Positions 36,901 through 39,199 of a stretch of DNA of 39,199 nt are shown in pieces. The DNA is from Mesostigma viride (Eukaryota; Streptophyta; Mesostigmatophyceae; Mesostigmatales; Mesostigmataceae), in contig RPFO01000079.1 in NCBI GenBank assembly GCA_009746045.1, positions 2,484,844 through 2,524,042 on the forward strand, given 5' to 3'. Below the pieces are notes generated by a model. The model was not told the DNA's origin, did no database searches, and saw only the letters and a list, made by a program, of their open reading frames with translations. The position numbers and the translations under genes were made by a program. Each line of letters starts with the position of its first letter. The stretch's first letter is position 1.

Positions 36901-38633
36901 TCTCCTCAAACATCTATACGCCCTTGTCACAGCTGTCTTCTCAAACATCTATACCCCCCCCAAAAAAGTTGGCAGAGCCCGCCTACCTCAACATGGATGC
37001 CGCGGGGCCTTACTATTTTTACCTGCCCCCACGCACTGTGCACCACAGCTCCATTCCACTAACCAACGTGATACCCACCCTCCTTCATGGTGAAAAATGG
37101 GGTCTGACCGACCCAGGGTTTCGCTCTAAAAAGTAGGGAGCCAATCTTGGGTTCATATGTGGCCTGAGATCCTTGAACCTAGACCCCCAGCCAGGTGTGT
37201 ACGTTAGCAGCCTTTTTACCTACTTTAAGATCTTTTTTGCCCAAAACCAGCCCTGCGATCTTGATCCACCATATCCAAAATCCAGGGTCTCAAAACCGTC
37301 AACTGGGAATTTGTCAACAGGAAAGAAGCAGCGTACTAGTATACGTTCATGAGTAGTTTGGTCCTAGAATGCTTCCTACCAAGAGCAGTAATGAAACTTG
37401 ACTCGGTTTCAAGCTTGAGCAAGCCTAGTACGTAGGATGAGACGGGGCATATATAGGCCATGCCATCAAAAGTGTTATGCTGCATCAAGCCTGTCGTGAT
37501 TTTTTTTTTTTGCTACATGGCGTTGCATTCTCAGCTCAGCAGGTTAGCCATAGATAAAATGAGCATACCTCACCAATTTTATGTCGTATCAAGCCATACA
37601 CAGCAGGAGTGCTGCATGGCCCTAAAAATGCGGCCATGGTGTTGCCCTTATAAGACATGGCACTTACATGCAAACTGGTGCCATGAAGCTCCCAAAAATG
37701 CAAACTAGCGCCATGAAGCTCCCAAAAATGCAAACTAGCGCCATGAAGCTCCCAAAAATGCAAACAAGTGCCATGAAGCTCCCAAAAATGCAAACAAGTG
37801 CCATGAAGCTCCAAAAAATGCAAAAAAGTGCCGCTCCCCAAAATGCAAACTGGTGCCATGAAGCTCCCAAAAATGCAAACTAGCGCCATGAAGCTCCCAA
37901 AAATGCAAACTAGCGCCATGAAGCTCCCAAAAATGCAAACAAGCGCCATGAAGCTCCAAAAAATGCAAACTAGCGCCATGAAGCTCCAAAAAATGCAAAA
38001 AAGTGCCGCTCCCCAAAATGCAAACTGGTGCCATCAAGCTCCAAAAAATGCAAACTAGTGCCATCAAGCTCCCAAAAATGCAAACTGGTGTATGAAGCTC
38101 CCAAAAATATGCACATATAAATGAACATATACAACAGGAGAGCCGTCTACCGATCATAACTGGTAACTGGCCATAGTCGGCTGTGGGTAGTATACTATCA
38201 GATTCGTGGCCACCCACACACTGTTACATCTACAGCGCGGTCATGCTCATAAGATGCAAAGATTGCTACTGATGCAGGCGCGCGACCAGCACTAGAGTGA
38301 TTCGGCGGTGACCTCGACGGCCGCACTTACCGGTGACGCTTGCTCACATCAAAATACTGCACATTTTATACTAGAATGGGAGCCGACCCTGACGGCCAAC
38401 TTACCTATTTATGCTTGCTGACAACAATATGATTTTCAAGATTGCACACTGACAGACACTGACCTTGATGGCCACCGTTACCAGCCATGCATGCTAAGAG
38501 GTGTCAAGCACGCTGCAATTTTTGAGCGCTGACCTTGACGGCCACCCGCTCACCGCTGGGTGGCATCCTGCGTGCCAGGTGGACCTGCGCCAGCGACGCG
38601 GCGGCCAGAGGCTCCTCGGAGATCTCTGAGAAA
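840..38633 (-). CDS. ADCK1: ADCK1-type ABC1/UbiB-family atypical kinase, multi-exon gene, 5' end beyond the window
   Basis: This is the whole gene span; exons are listed separately and numbered 1-12 from the right. Joined coding parts, all minus strand: 38633-38534, 36676-36599, 35206-35140, 34190-34105, 14266-14216, 13076-13029, 11331-10956, 10127-9953, 3107-2976, 2464-2331, then tentatively 1335-1255 and 922-840. Each of the first ten joins keeps phase and uses GT/AG. Numbering residues from the first complete codon of exon 1: Ala-rich loop AAASLAQVH (10-18), VAVK lysine (33), ELD motif (80-82), catalytic loop HGDPHPGN (163-170), LIDHGLY with the DHG metal site (271-276). The order and spacing match the ADCK1 branch of the ABC1 family, whose members act in mitochondria or plastids in lipid and quinone homeostasis. 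That role is family knowledge and not shown here. The N-terminal KxGQ region is missing because the gene runs off the right edge. No frameshift or stop breaks the ten core exons. Confidence 0.88.
1255..1335 (-). CDS. ADCK1: Tentative exon 11: SWRGRLLTSLEVQLFQSFL
   Basis: The exon is two bases, 26 codons and one base, between cgccag| and CTGG|gtgagc. Joined to exon 10 it puts a Trp about 27 residues after ALAMEK, followed by an amphipathic helix (RLLTSLEVQLFQSFL). That resembles the Trp-plus-helix tail of ADCK1 proteins in position, but the sequence similarity is weak. Phase compatibility has a one-in-three chance of occurring by accident. Confidence 0.5.
1336..2330 (-). other. Intron between exon 10 and tentative exon 11
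   Basis: The stretch runs from gtacgt at its 5' end to cgccag at its 3' end. I see no conserved coding block in it. It contains a two-copy repeat of about 28 bp with CGCCCCAAATA cores (1909-1968). It also contains an echo of the exon 10 donor at 2293-2308. Confidence 0.45.
1909..1968. repeat. Two-copy repeat of about 28 bp
   Basis: Two adjacent units contain ACGCCCCAAATA, each followed by a run of C (about 1915 and 1944). They are diverged and non-coding. Confidence 0.6.
2293..2341 (-). repeat. Weak echo of the exon 10 splice donor (33-bp step)
   Basis: The real junction TGCCAGCAAG|gtacg is followed 33 bases later by TGCCAACAAG|gtgtg. On the plus strand these are 2326-2340 and 2293-2307. 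The second copy keeps the GT. Confidence 0.55.
2331..2464 (-). CDS. ADCK1: Exon 10 of window: FLRSI C-terminal helices
   Basis: The exon is one base, 44 codons and one base: SSFLRSIAHDLGQPDVHRF, then KANARAAVKALAMEKYCQR. It matches the family block (L)LR.I...LG..... with a following Ala-rich helix. The acceptor is acctggcag| and the donor CAAG|gtacgt. If this donor were not used, the frame would run on to a TAG at 2083, adding a Cys-rich tail with no family resemblance. I prefer splicing because the donor is near-perfect and a phase-matched candidate exon follows. Confidence 0.8.
2465..2975 (-). other. Intron 9 (511 bp) with a weak donor echo
   Basis: The intron lies between GTCAA|gtgagt and acctggcag|. 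Two features look like decayed tandem duplication from the exon 9 donor. A second GCGTCCA|gtgagt lies 56 bases inside the intron (2915-2930). A GCTGACTCA-containing segment occurs at 2946 and 2831. Nothing else is recognised. Confidence 0.7.
2976..3107 (-). CDS. ADCK1: Exon 9 of window: C-terminal domain, GDISSFLEAVP
   Basis: The exon is one base, 43 codons and two bases, reading LSAPLGAGLTKEDRRALRS, then QFAAGDISSFLEAVPWEMF and SVLRV. Family members have a basic 'T.E.R..LR' helix followed by 'F(L/M)E.(L/V)P..(L/F)..VL(R/K)', which this matches. The acceptor is cgtgccag| and the donor GTCAA|gtgagt. The split codon AA|C gives Asn with exon 10, restoring VLRVNSSFLRSI. Confidence 0.87.
3161..3327 (+). 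repeat. Left 167-bp inverted arm
   Basis: It is the reverse complement of 5093-5259 with only a few mismatches. Its inner part (from 3270) is also the start of the longer arm 3270-3942. Confidence 0.88.
3270..3942 (+). repeat. Long inverted repeat arm (about 0.67 kb), left
   Basis: It is the reverse complement of 6974-7626 at high identity. The left arm is about 14-20 bases longer, partly because CTGGAGTGATAAGT is duplicated near 3887-3912. It contains short open frames but no recognisable protein. Confidence 0.88.
3948..5060 (+). repeat. Direct repeat copy 1 (about 1.1 kb)
   Basis: It begins CAGTCAGTTGGGCACACAG and runs through a TGACACCCCCCTTGC end motif. A stretch with GCTTTTAACGGCTAAGCAGG and a CCGAACACTAGAAACGGAT motif follows (about 4455-4510). 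It is diverged but colinear with 8218-9090. The pair could be LTR-like ends or two insertions of one element. Within it, GGCTC-rich repeats occur at 4550-4660. Confidence 0.6.
5093..5259 (-). repeat. Right 167-bp inverted arm
   Basis: It is the reverse complement of 3161-3327. Its outer half resembles 8145-8270 in the same orientation. Confidence 0.88.
5260..5493. other. Spacer between the inverted-repeat element and the gag remnant
   Basis: No protein or family is recognised. It is probably the downstream edge of the retroelement fragment. Confidence 0.4.
5494..6388 (-). pseudogene. Broken copia-type retrotransposon gag with CCHC zinc knuckle
   Basis: An ATG at 6386-6388 opens a frame with the copia gag pattern (DFAGWVEFEQLFIATCRS, then VLDVLDG). 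It meets an in-frame TAG near 6050 but continues in the same frame (PFQTESYRLEKTHQIQRIV). After a frameshift near 5965 it resumes as LLKQELEDAGGAMSWDSWRN, with ASFRQAMADRRLPG after that. Near the end is CKFCRRPGHTHETC, a C-x2-C-x4-H-x4-C zinc knuckle, followed by LKTVV and a stop at 5494. In Ty1/copia elements this protein packages element RNA. No protease, integrase, reverse transcriptase or RNase H is found in the window, so only gag remains. One stop and one frameshift make it a pseudogene. Confidence 0.85.
6389..6973. other. Region upstream of gag remnant, unrecognised
   Basis: It is the expected leader position for the minus-strand copia fragment, but I see no clear LTR end or primer-binding site. 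CTGCAGATACTGCAGATA near 6635 is a short direct repeat. Confidence 0.4.
6974..7626 (-). repeat. Long inverted repeat arm (about 0.65 kb), right
   Basis: It is the partner of 3270-3942. Together with about 3.0 kb between them the arms would form a large foldback structure in single-stranded DNA or pre-mRNA. Confidence 0.88.
7623..7702 (+). repeat. 79-bp inverted repeat arm, left
   Basis: It is the reverse complement of 9183-9261 with a few mismatches. The outer end is CGTGGAAAATGACAAGCACG. The arms enclose about 1.5 kb, including direct repeat copy 2. Confidence 0.85.
7626..8143. mobile_element. Probable insertion of about 0.5 kb with ACGT target duplication
   Basis: At 5135-5165 and (inverted) 3260-3290 the sequence runs AAAACGT directly into GAGGCGGGTGCGA. 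Here AAAACGT is followed by about 0.5 kb of unrelated sequence, then ATACGT and CAGGCGGGTGCGA. That looks like a filled site with a 4-bp ACGT duplication. The segment holds a GGTGCCG/CGGCACC hairpin near 7970-7995 and no recognisable gene. Confidence 0.5.
8218..9090 (+). repeat. Direct repeat copy 2 (about 0.87 kb)
   Basis: It is colinear with 3948-5060, sharing the TTGGGCACACAG start, the GCTTTTAACGGCTAAGCAGG block (about 8590-8612) and a GGCTC-rich stretch (8670-8760). The 3' part contains a minus-strand GGTTCGATTC, like a pol III B box, near 8888. Confidence 0.6.
9183..9261 (-). repeat. 79-bp inverted repeat arm, right
   Basis: It is the reverse complement of 7623-7702 and ends GTCATTTTCCACG. 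It is the left-most recognisable repeat boundary before exon 8's intron flank. Confidence 0.85.
9868..9969 (-). repeat. Duplicated splice donor of exon 8 (78-bp step)
   Basis: The 24 bases at 9946-9969, covering the end of exon 8 (AACCGCTACCG|gtgaggg), recur identically at 9868-9891 inside the intron. The second copy keeps the GT donor. Reading through the real donor meets TGA at once, so use of the second donor would truncate the protein. Confidence 0.9.
9953..10127 (-). CDS. ADCK1: Exon 8 of window: DHG metal motif and following helices
   Basis: The exon is two bases, 57 codons and two bases. It starts (V)LIDHGLYITIPDDVRLSYC; DHG is the ABC1 equivalent of the kinase DFG motif, and RL.YC.LW is the conserved ADCK1-type continuation. 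It ends PVILTNRY plus a split Arg codon. The acceptor is gcccccag| and the donor CG|gtgagg. Both borders are duplicated in the flanking introns: the acceptor plus 33 exon bases at 10167-10213, and the donor at 9868-9891. Confidence 0.92.
10094..10213 (-). repeat. Duplicated splice acceptor and start of exon 8 (73-bp step)
   Basis: 47 bases at 10094-10140 recur at 10167-10213 with one mismatch. The copy contains gcccccag| plus codons for LIDHGLYIAIP. The step is 73 bases, so using the upstream acceptor shifts the frame relative to the true exon. A third, 16-base piece (TGGTCGATCAGGACTG) lies at 10414-10429. Confidence 0.92.
10128..10955 (-). other. Intron 7 (828 bp)
   Basis: It runs from TTG|gtgagt to gcccccag|. 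It holds the duplicated acceptor pieces at 10167-10213 and 10414-10429. Otherwise I see no feature. Confidence 0.85.
10956..11331 (-). CDS. ADCK1: Exon 7 of window: catalytic loop plus a long acidic insert
   Basis: The exon is 125 codons plus one base. The first 34 residues run VARTLTQVMSEMIFVHGF, then VHGDPHPGNVLVRKMP. HGDPHPGN is the ABC1 catalytic loop, with the catalytic Asp and the metal-binding Asn present. About 90 residues follow that the core family lacks: Ser/Asp/Glu-rich (DSDSTQSGSEATVSS, DSEGED), then a basic/Trp stretch (HVHGWRRWLSW). The domain resumes through the split codon G|TC at VLIDHGLY in exon 8. The acceptor is ctttcag| and the donor TTG|gtgagt. No convincing internal intron would remove the insert. 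Its reading frame stays open. Confidence 0.9.
11332..13028 (-). other. Intron 6 (1.7 kb), no gene seen
   Basis: It lies between exon 6 donor gtgagt and exon 7 acceptor ctttcag. It contains a C-run near 12020-12030, an AGATGGCA/TGCCATCT hairpin with a 4-base loop at about 12392-12411, and a G-rich patch near 12990-13010. No conserved protein is seen on either strand. Confidence 0.8.
13029..13076 (-). CDS. ADCK1: Exon 6 of window: VNDVSGLQRHGLDIAT
   Basis: A 16-codon microexon, phase 0 at both ends. After the hinge block, family members read (V/A)(N/D)D followed by a short helix and a 'G(I/L)(D/N)' turn, which this supplies. The acceptor is gtggcag| and the donor ACG|gtgagt, both strong. Confidence 0.88.
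13400..13582. repeat. 57-bp tandem repeat, about 2.5 copies
   Basis: CATATTCAACACACAACCAG starts at 13424, 13481 and 13538, a step of 57. Each unit is itself made of two related half-units with ATATTCAA and ACAACCAGA cores. Open minus-strand frames through it are a by-product of the 57-base (3 x 19) period. Confidence 0.9.
13969..14010. repeat. 22-bp tandem duplication
   Basis: CTTATCACGGGGAAGAAGGG occurs twice, at about 13969 and 13991. Confidence 0.85.
14216..14266 (-). CDS. ADCK1: Exon 5 of window: DISSRRVLTMEFIDGVK
   Basis: The exon is 17 codons, phase 0 at both ends. It encodes the VLTMEFIDG block, the kinase hinge region conserved in ABC1 proteins as (V/L)L.ME(F/Y)(I/V)(D/E)G. The acceptor is cactgcag| and the donor AAG|gtgcgt. 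It is the first exon on the left side of the satellite array, and its sequence follows PRIHW of exon 4 without a gap. Confidence 0.9.
14756..14780 (+). repeat. Short telomere-like patch
   Basis: GTAGGGTTAAGGGTTTTAGG contains one exact TTTTAGGG, the Chlamydomonas-type telomere unit, plus diverged neighbours. It is too short to call a true interstitial telomere. Confidence 0.35.
14951..33825. repeat. Giant 38-bp satellite array, about 502 units
   Basis: The unit starts GGGATACCGCAGTAAGTTG and ends GCCTACGCTAAATAAGT (38 bases). By counting, 15 units are shortened to 26 bases by the same 12-base deletion. One unit is 25 bases (about 17199) and one is 30 bases (about 18049). With these corrections 18,875 bases equal 502 units. 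Short and base-substituted units (GCAATAAG; GTCGTTGCC) lie only at 15.3-18.1 kb and 30.6-33.8 kb. The 12.5 kb between appear identical, about 330 units. Because 38 is not a multiple of 3 and the unit carries TAA, every frame is closed. Confidence 0.98.
33846..33865 (+). repeat. Run of 20 C
   Basis: An uninterrupted C20 lies just outside the right end of the satellite, and reads as G20 in the kinase pre-mRNA. Length in such runs is error-prone. Confidence 0.9.
34105..34190 (-). CDS. ADCK1: Exon 4 of window: DFIAEGRN to PRIHW, last exon before the 19.8-kb intron
   Basis: The exon completes the Asp codon and adds 28 codons, FIAEGRNCDRV to VAVPRIHW. The family pattern is ELDF(x)3EGRN followed by VPR(I/V)(H/Y)W, and all of it is present. 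The acceptor is gtcaccag| and the donor TGG|gtacgg, phase 0. The protein continues directly in exon 5 (DISSRRVLTMEF), about 19.8 kb away on the other side of the satellite array. Confidence 0.9.
34191..35139 (-). other. Intron 3 (949 bp) with donor echoes
   Basis: It runs from CTGG|gtaggt to gtcaccag|. Nearest the donor it carries three further AGCTGGGTA-like copies (see the separate entry), then a 15-bp repeat at 34738-34790. The rest is featureless to me. Confidence 0.82.
34738..34790. repeat. 15-bp repeat, three copies
   Basis: CCTATATAGAGTAT-like units occur three times in a row, with a fourth decayed copy (ATGCGTATAG). Confidence 0.8.
34919..35148 (-). repeat. Decayed tandem copies of the exon 3 donor
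   Basis: The real junction reads AGCTGG|gtaggtgcc on the minus strand (plus 35131-35145). AGCTGGgtatgtgc, AGCTGGgtgtgtgc and AGCTGGgtacgggc follow at plus 35021-35035, 34991-35004 and 34927-34938. Flanking blocks (GAGACTGCC, CCATGTC, CCCATGC) are also repeated at 35100 and 34956, a step of about 144 bases, so the copies come from segmental duplication. Confidence 0.75.
35140..35206 (-). CDS. ADCK1: Exon 3 of window: FKDFQFQWLLPEF segment
   Basis: The exon is 22 codons plus one base, encoding AFKDFQFQWLLPEFTKQL and ending AREL. This matches the conserved family block in which an acidic/aromatic stretch and a tryptophan precede the ELD motif. The acceptor is ttggcag| and the donor CTGG|gtaggt. 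The split codon G|AT gives the aspartate of ELD together with exon 4. The donor and its flank recur three times further down the intron. Confidence 0.9.
35207..36598 (-). other. Intron 2 (1.4 kb) with minisatellites
   Basis: It runs from CTG|gtgggt to ttggcag|. It starts with the 31-bp donor-containing minisatellite and later has the 23-bp minisatellite at 35688-35815. No coding block is seen between. Confidence 0.82.
35688..35815. repeat. 23-bp minisatellite, about 5.5 copies
   Basis: Units share AGAACATTGTATCTCGTAT with substitutions. The step is 23 bases. Confidence 0.9.
36435..36620 (-). repeat. 31-bp minisatellite that includes the exon 2 donor
   Basis: Units start at 36435, 36466, 36497, 36528, 36559 and 36590 (exact 31-base steps). 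The last unit contains the 3' end of exon 2. Read on the minus strand every unit carries GAGCTG|gtgggtgg, except 36559, where CTG is ATG. That places five extra donor-like sites directly behind the real one. Looser relatives continue to about 36250. Confidence 0.93.
36599..36676 (-). CDS. ADCK1: Exon 2 of window: IQYPGLE helix region
   Basis: The exon is 26 codons, phase 0 at both ends, starting IQYPGLEQRVAVDL and ending RGLEL. The acceptor is cctccag| and the donor CTG|gtgggt. Family members have a (V/I)Q(Y/H)P motif directly after the VAVK lysine, which this supplies. The 3' end lies inside the last unit of a 31-bp minisatellite (36435-36620), so the donor is repeated downstream. Reading through into the intron gives VGGVDG and then a stop. 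Confidence 0.9.
36818..36957. repeat. 35-bp tandem repeat, four copies
   Basis: CTTGTCACGGCTATCTCCTC starts at 36818 (variant), 36853, 36888 and 36923, a step of 35. Confidence 0.92.
37668..38105. repeat. 30-bp minisatellite with a 175-bp higher-order period
   Basis: Units share AATGCAAACTAGCGCCATGA with AGCTCCCAAA, about 14 copies. A shortened unit (GTGCCGCTCCCCAAAATG) recurs at about 37826 and 38001, exactly 175 bases apart, showing that blocks of about six units were duplicated together. Open frames on both strands (MKLPKMQTSA, MALVCIFGSF) exist only because 30 is divisible by 3. Confidence 0.93.
38310..38547 (-). repeat. Exon 1 donor repeated three times in the intron
   Basis: On the minus strand the real junction is GTGGCCGTCAAG|gtcagc (plus 38531-38545). 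Downstream come GTGGCCATCAAG|gtcagt (38461), TTGGCCGTCAGG|gtcggc (38395) and GCGGCCGTCGAG|gtcacc (38310). The whole block of 66-85 bases, including GGTAA/GGTGAG before each junction and GCTTGCT or GCATGCT in the spacer, is repeated. Confidence 0.9.
38534..38633 (-). CDS. ADCK1: Exon 1 of window: Ala-rich loop and VAVK lysine
   Basis: The exon holds one base of a split codon plus 33 codons. It carries the ABC1-specific Ala-rich nucleotide loop (AAASLAQVH) and ends in GERVAVK, whose lysine is the ATP-contacting residue. The donor is AAG|gtcagc at 38533. The acceptor I chose is gacag| at 38634; a second AG eight bases further in (exon start 38625) is possible, so the 5' edge is uncertain. A GT-containing site 24 bases before the donor (AGCG|gtgagc) could serve as an alternative donor. 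The next exon starts IQYPG, giving VAVKIQYPG, as expected for the family. Confidence 0.87.
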
Positions 38634-38758
38634 CTGTCCATGCGGCAAAGGGCGAATGCGCATGTGTGTATTTGTGTTCATGGCAAGTGCATGCGTGCAC
38701 ATGATAATGGGTAAGCATGAGCATGAGTGTATATTTGAGTGGGTGCATGTGTATGTGG

Positions 38759-38762
<4 letters not shown>

Positions 38763-38790
<28 letters not shown>

Positions 38791-38791
38791 C

Positions 38792-38879
<88 letters not shown>
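38763..38879. repeat. (GT)n followed by (GA)n microsatellites
   Basis: There are 14 GT dinucleotides, a short CTGT link, then about 42 GA dinucleotides. Confidence 0.97.
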
Positions 38880-38885
<6 letters not shown>

Positions 38886-39199
38886 AGGGAGGGAGGGAGG
38901 GAGGGAGGGAGGGAGGGAGGGAGGGAGGGGGGGGGGGGGAGGGAGGGAGGGAGGGAGGGAGGGAGGGAGGGAGGGAGGGAGGGAGGGAGGGAGGGAGGGA
39001 GGGAGGGAGGGAGGGAGGGAGGGAGGGGGGGGAGGGAGGAGGAGGGAGGGAGGGAGGAGGGGAGGGAGGGAGGGAGGGAGGGAGGGGAGTGGAGGGAGGG
39101 AGGGAGGAGGAGAGGGAGGGGAGGAGGAGGGAGGGAGGGAGGGAGGGAGGGAGGGAGGGAGGAGGGAGGGAGGGGGGAGGGGGGAGGGAGGGAAGGGAG
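38879..39199 (+). repeat. (GGGA)n tract, possible G-quadruplex DNA
   Basis: GGGA repeats with GGA and G-run interruptions continue to the window edge. Runs of three or more G spaced by one base fit quadruplex rules on the plus strand. Confidence 0.95.

Larger units (their letters stand above)
36677..38533 (-). other. Intron 1 (1.86 kb) with echoes and minisatellites
   Basis: It runs from AAG|gtcagc to cctccag|. From its 5' end it holds three decayed copies of the exon 1 donor (38310-38475), the 30-bp minisatellite (37668-38105) and the 35-bp repeat (36818-36957). In between, 36960-37660 has no recognised feature; an open plus-strand frame there (36630-37136) looks accidental. Confidence 0.82.
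38634..39199. other. Microsatellite block upstream of exon 1; gene continues off the edge
   Basis: In the intron before exon 1 lie (GT)14 at 38763-38790, (GA)n at about 38794-38879 and an imperfect (GGGA)n to the window end. On the transcribed strand these read (AC)n, (TC)n and (CCCT)n, the latter two being pyrimidine tracts upstream of the acceptor. No further exon is seen. Confidence 0.85.

Noticed and set aside
36630-37136. Plus-strand open frame of 168 codons
   Set aside because: It overlaps exon 2 in antisense and runs through the 35-bp repeat. Nothing in it resembles a known protein.
37536-38217. Repetitive open frames (MALVCIFGSF and MKLPKMQTSA types)
   Set aside because: They exist on both strands only because the 30-bp unit is divisible by three. 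They lie in intron 1 and show no codon bias or conserved domain.

Overview
This window looks like eukaryotic nuclear DNA, most probably from a green alga. The reasons are very short, GC-rich exons with classical GT/AG introns, long introns full of repeats, a copia-type gag remnant, and a short TTTTAGGG-like patch. The clade is an inference and no species can be named. I found no bacterial-style genes, rRNA, functional tRNA or CRISPR.

The window is essentially one broken-up gene on the minus strand. It encodes an ABC1/UbiB-family atypical kinase of the ADCK1 type. Ten short exons (38633 down to 2331) join in phase into about 415 codons. They carry the Ala-rich loop (AAASLAQVH), the VAVK lysine, the ELD motif, the HGDPHPGN catalytic loop and the DHG metal-binding motif. 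Two further 3' exons (1255-1335 and 840-922) are phase-compatible but tentative. The N-terminal part, including the KxGQ region, lies beyond the right edge.

The layout, read 5' to 3' along the gene (right to left), is as follows. 38.7-39.2 kb: (GT)n, (GA)n and (GGGA)n tracts. 34.1-38.6 kb: exons 1-4, separated by introns holding minisatellites with 31-, 30/175-, 35- and 23-bp units. 14.27-34.10 kb: one 19.8-kb intron, about 95 % of which is a single 38-bp satellite array of about 502 units. 9.95-14.27 kb: exons 5-8. 3.11-9.95 kb: a 6.8-kb intron filled with nested inverted and direct repeats and a broken copia gag. 0.84-3.1 kb: exons 9-12. 1-0.84 kb: 3' flank.

Two things stand out. First, a satellite of almost 19 kb sits inside an intron of a gene whose exons still look intact, with a homogeneous core and variant units confined to the two edges. 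Second, several exons are followed, and one is also preceded, by decaying tandem copies of their own splice junction ('splice-site echoes'). These occur after exons 1, 2, 3 and 8, before exon 8, and more weakly after exons 9 and 10. They suggest that introns here grow by local tandem duplication that includes the exon-intron boundary.
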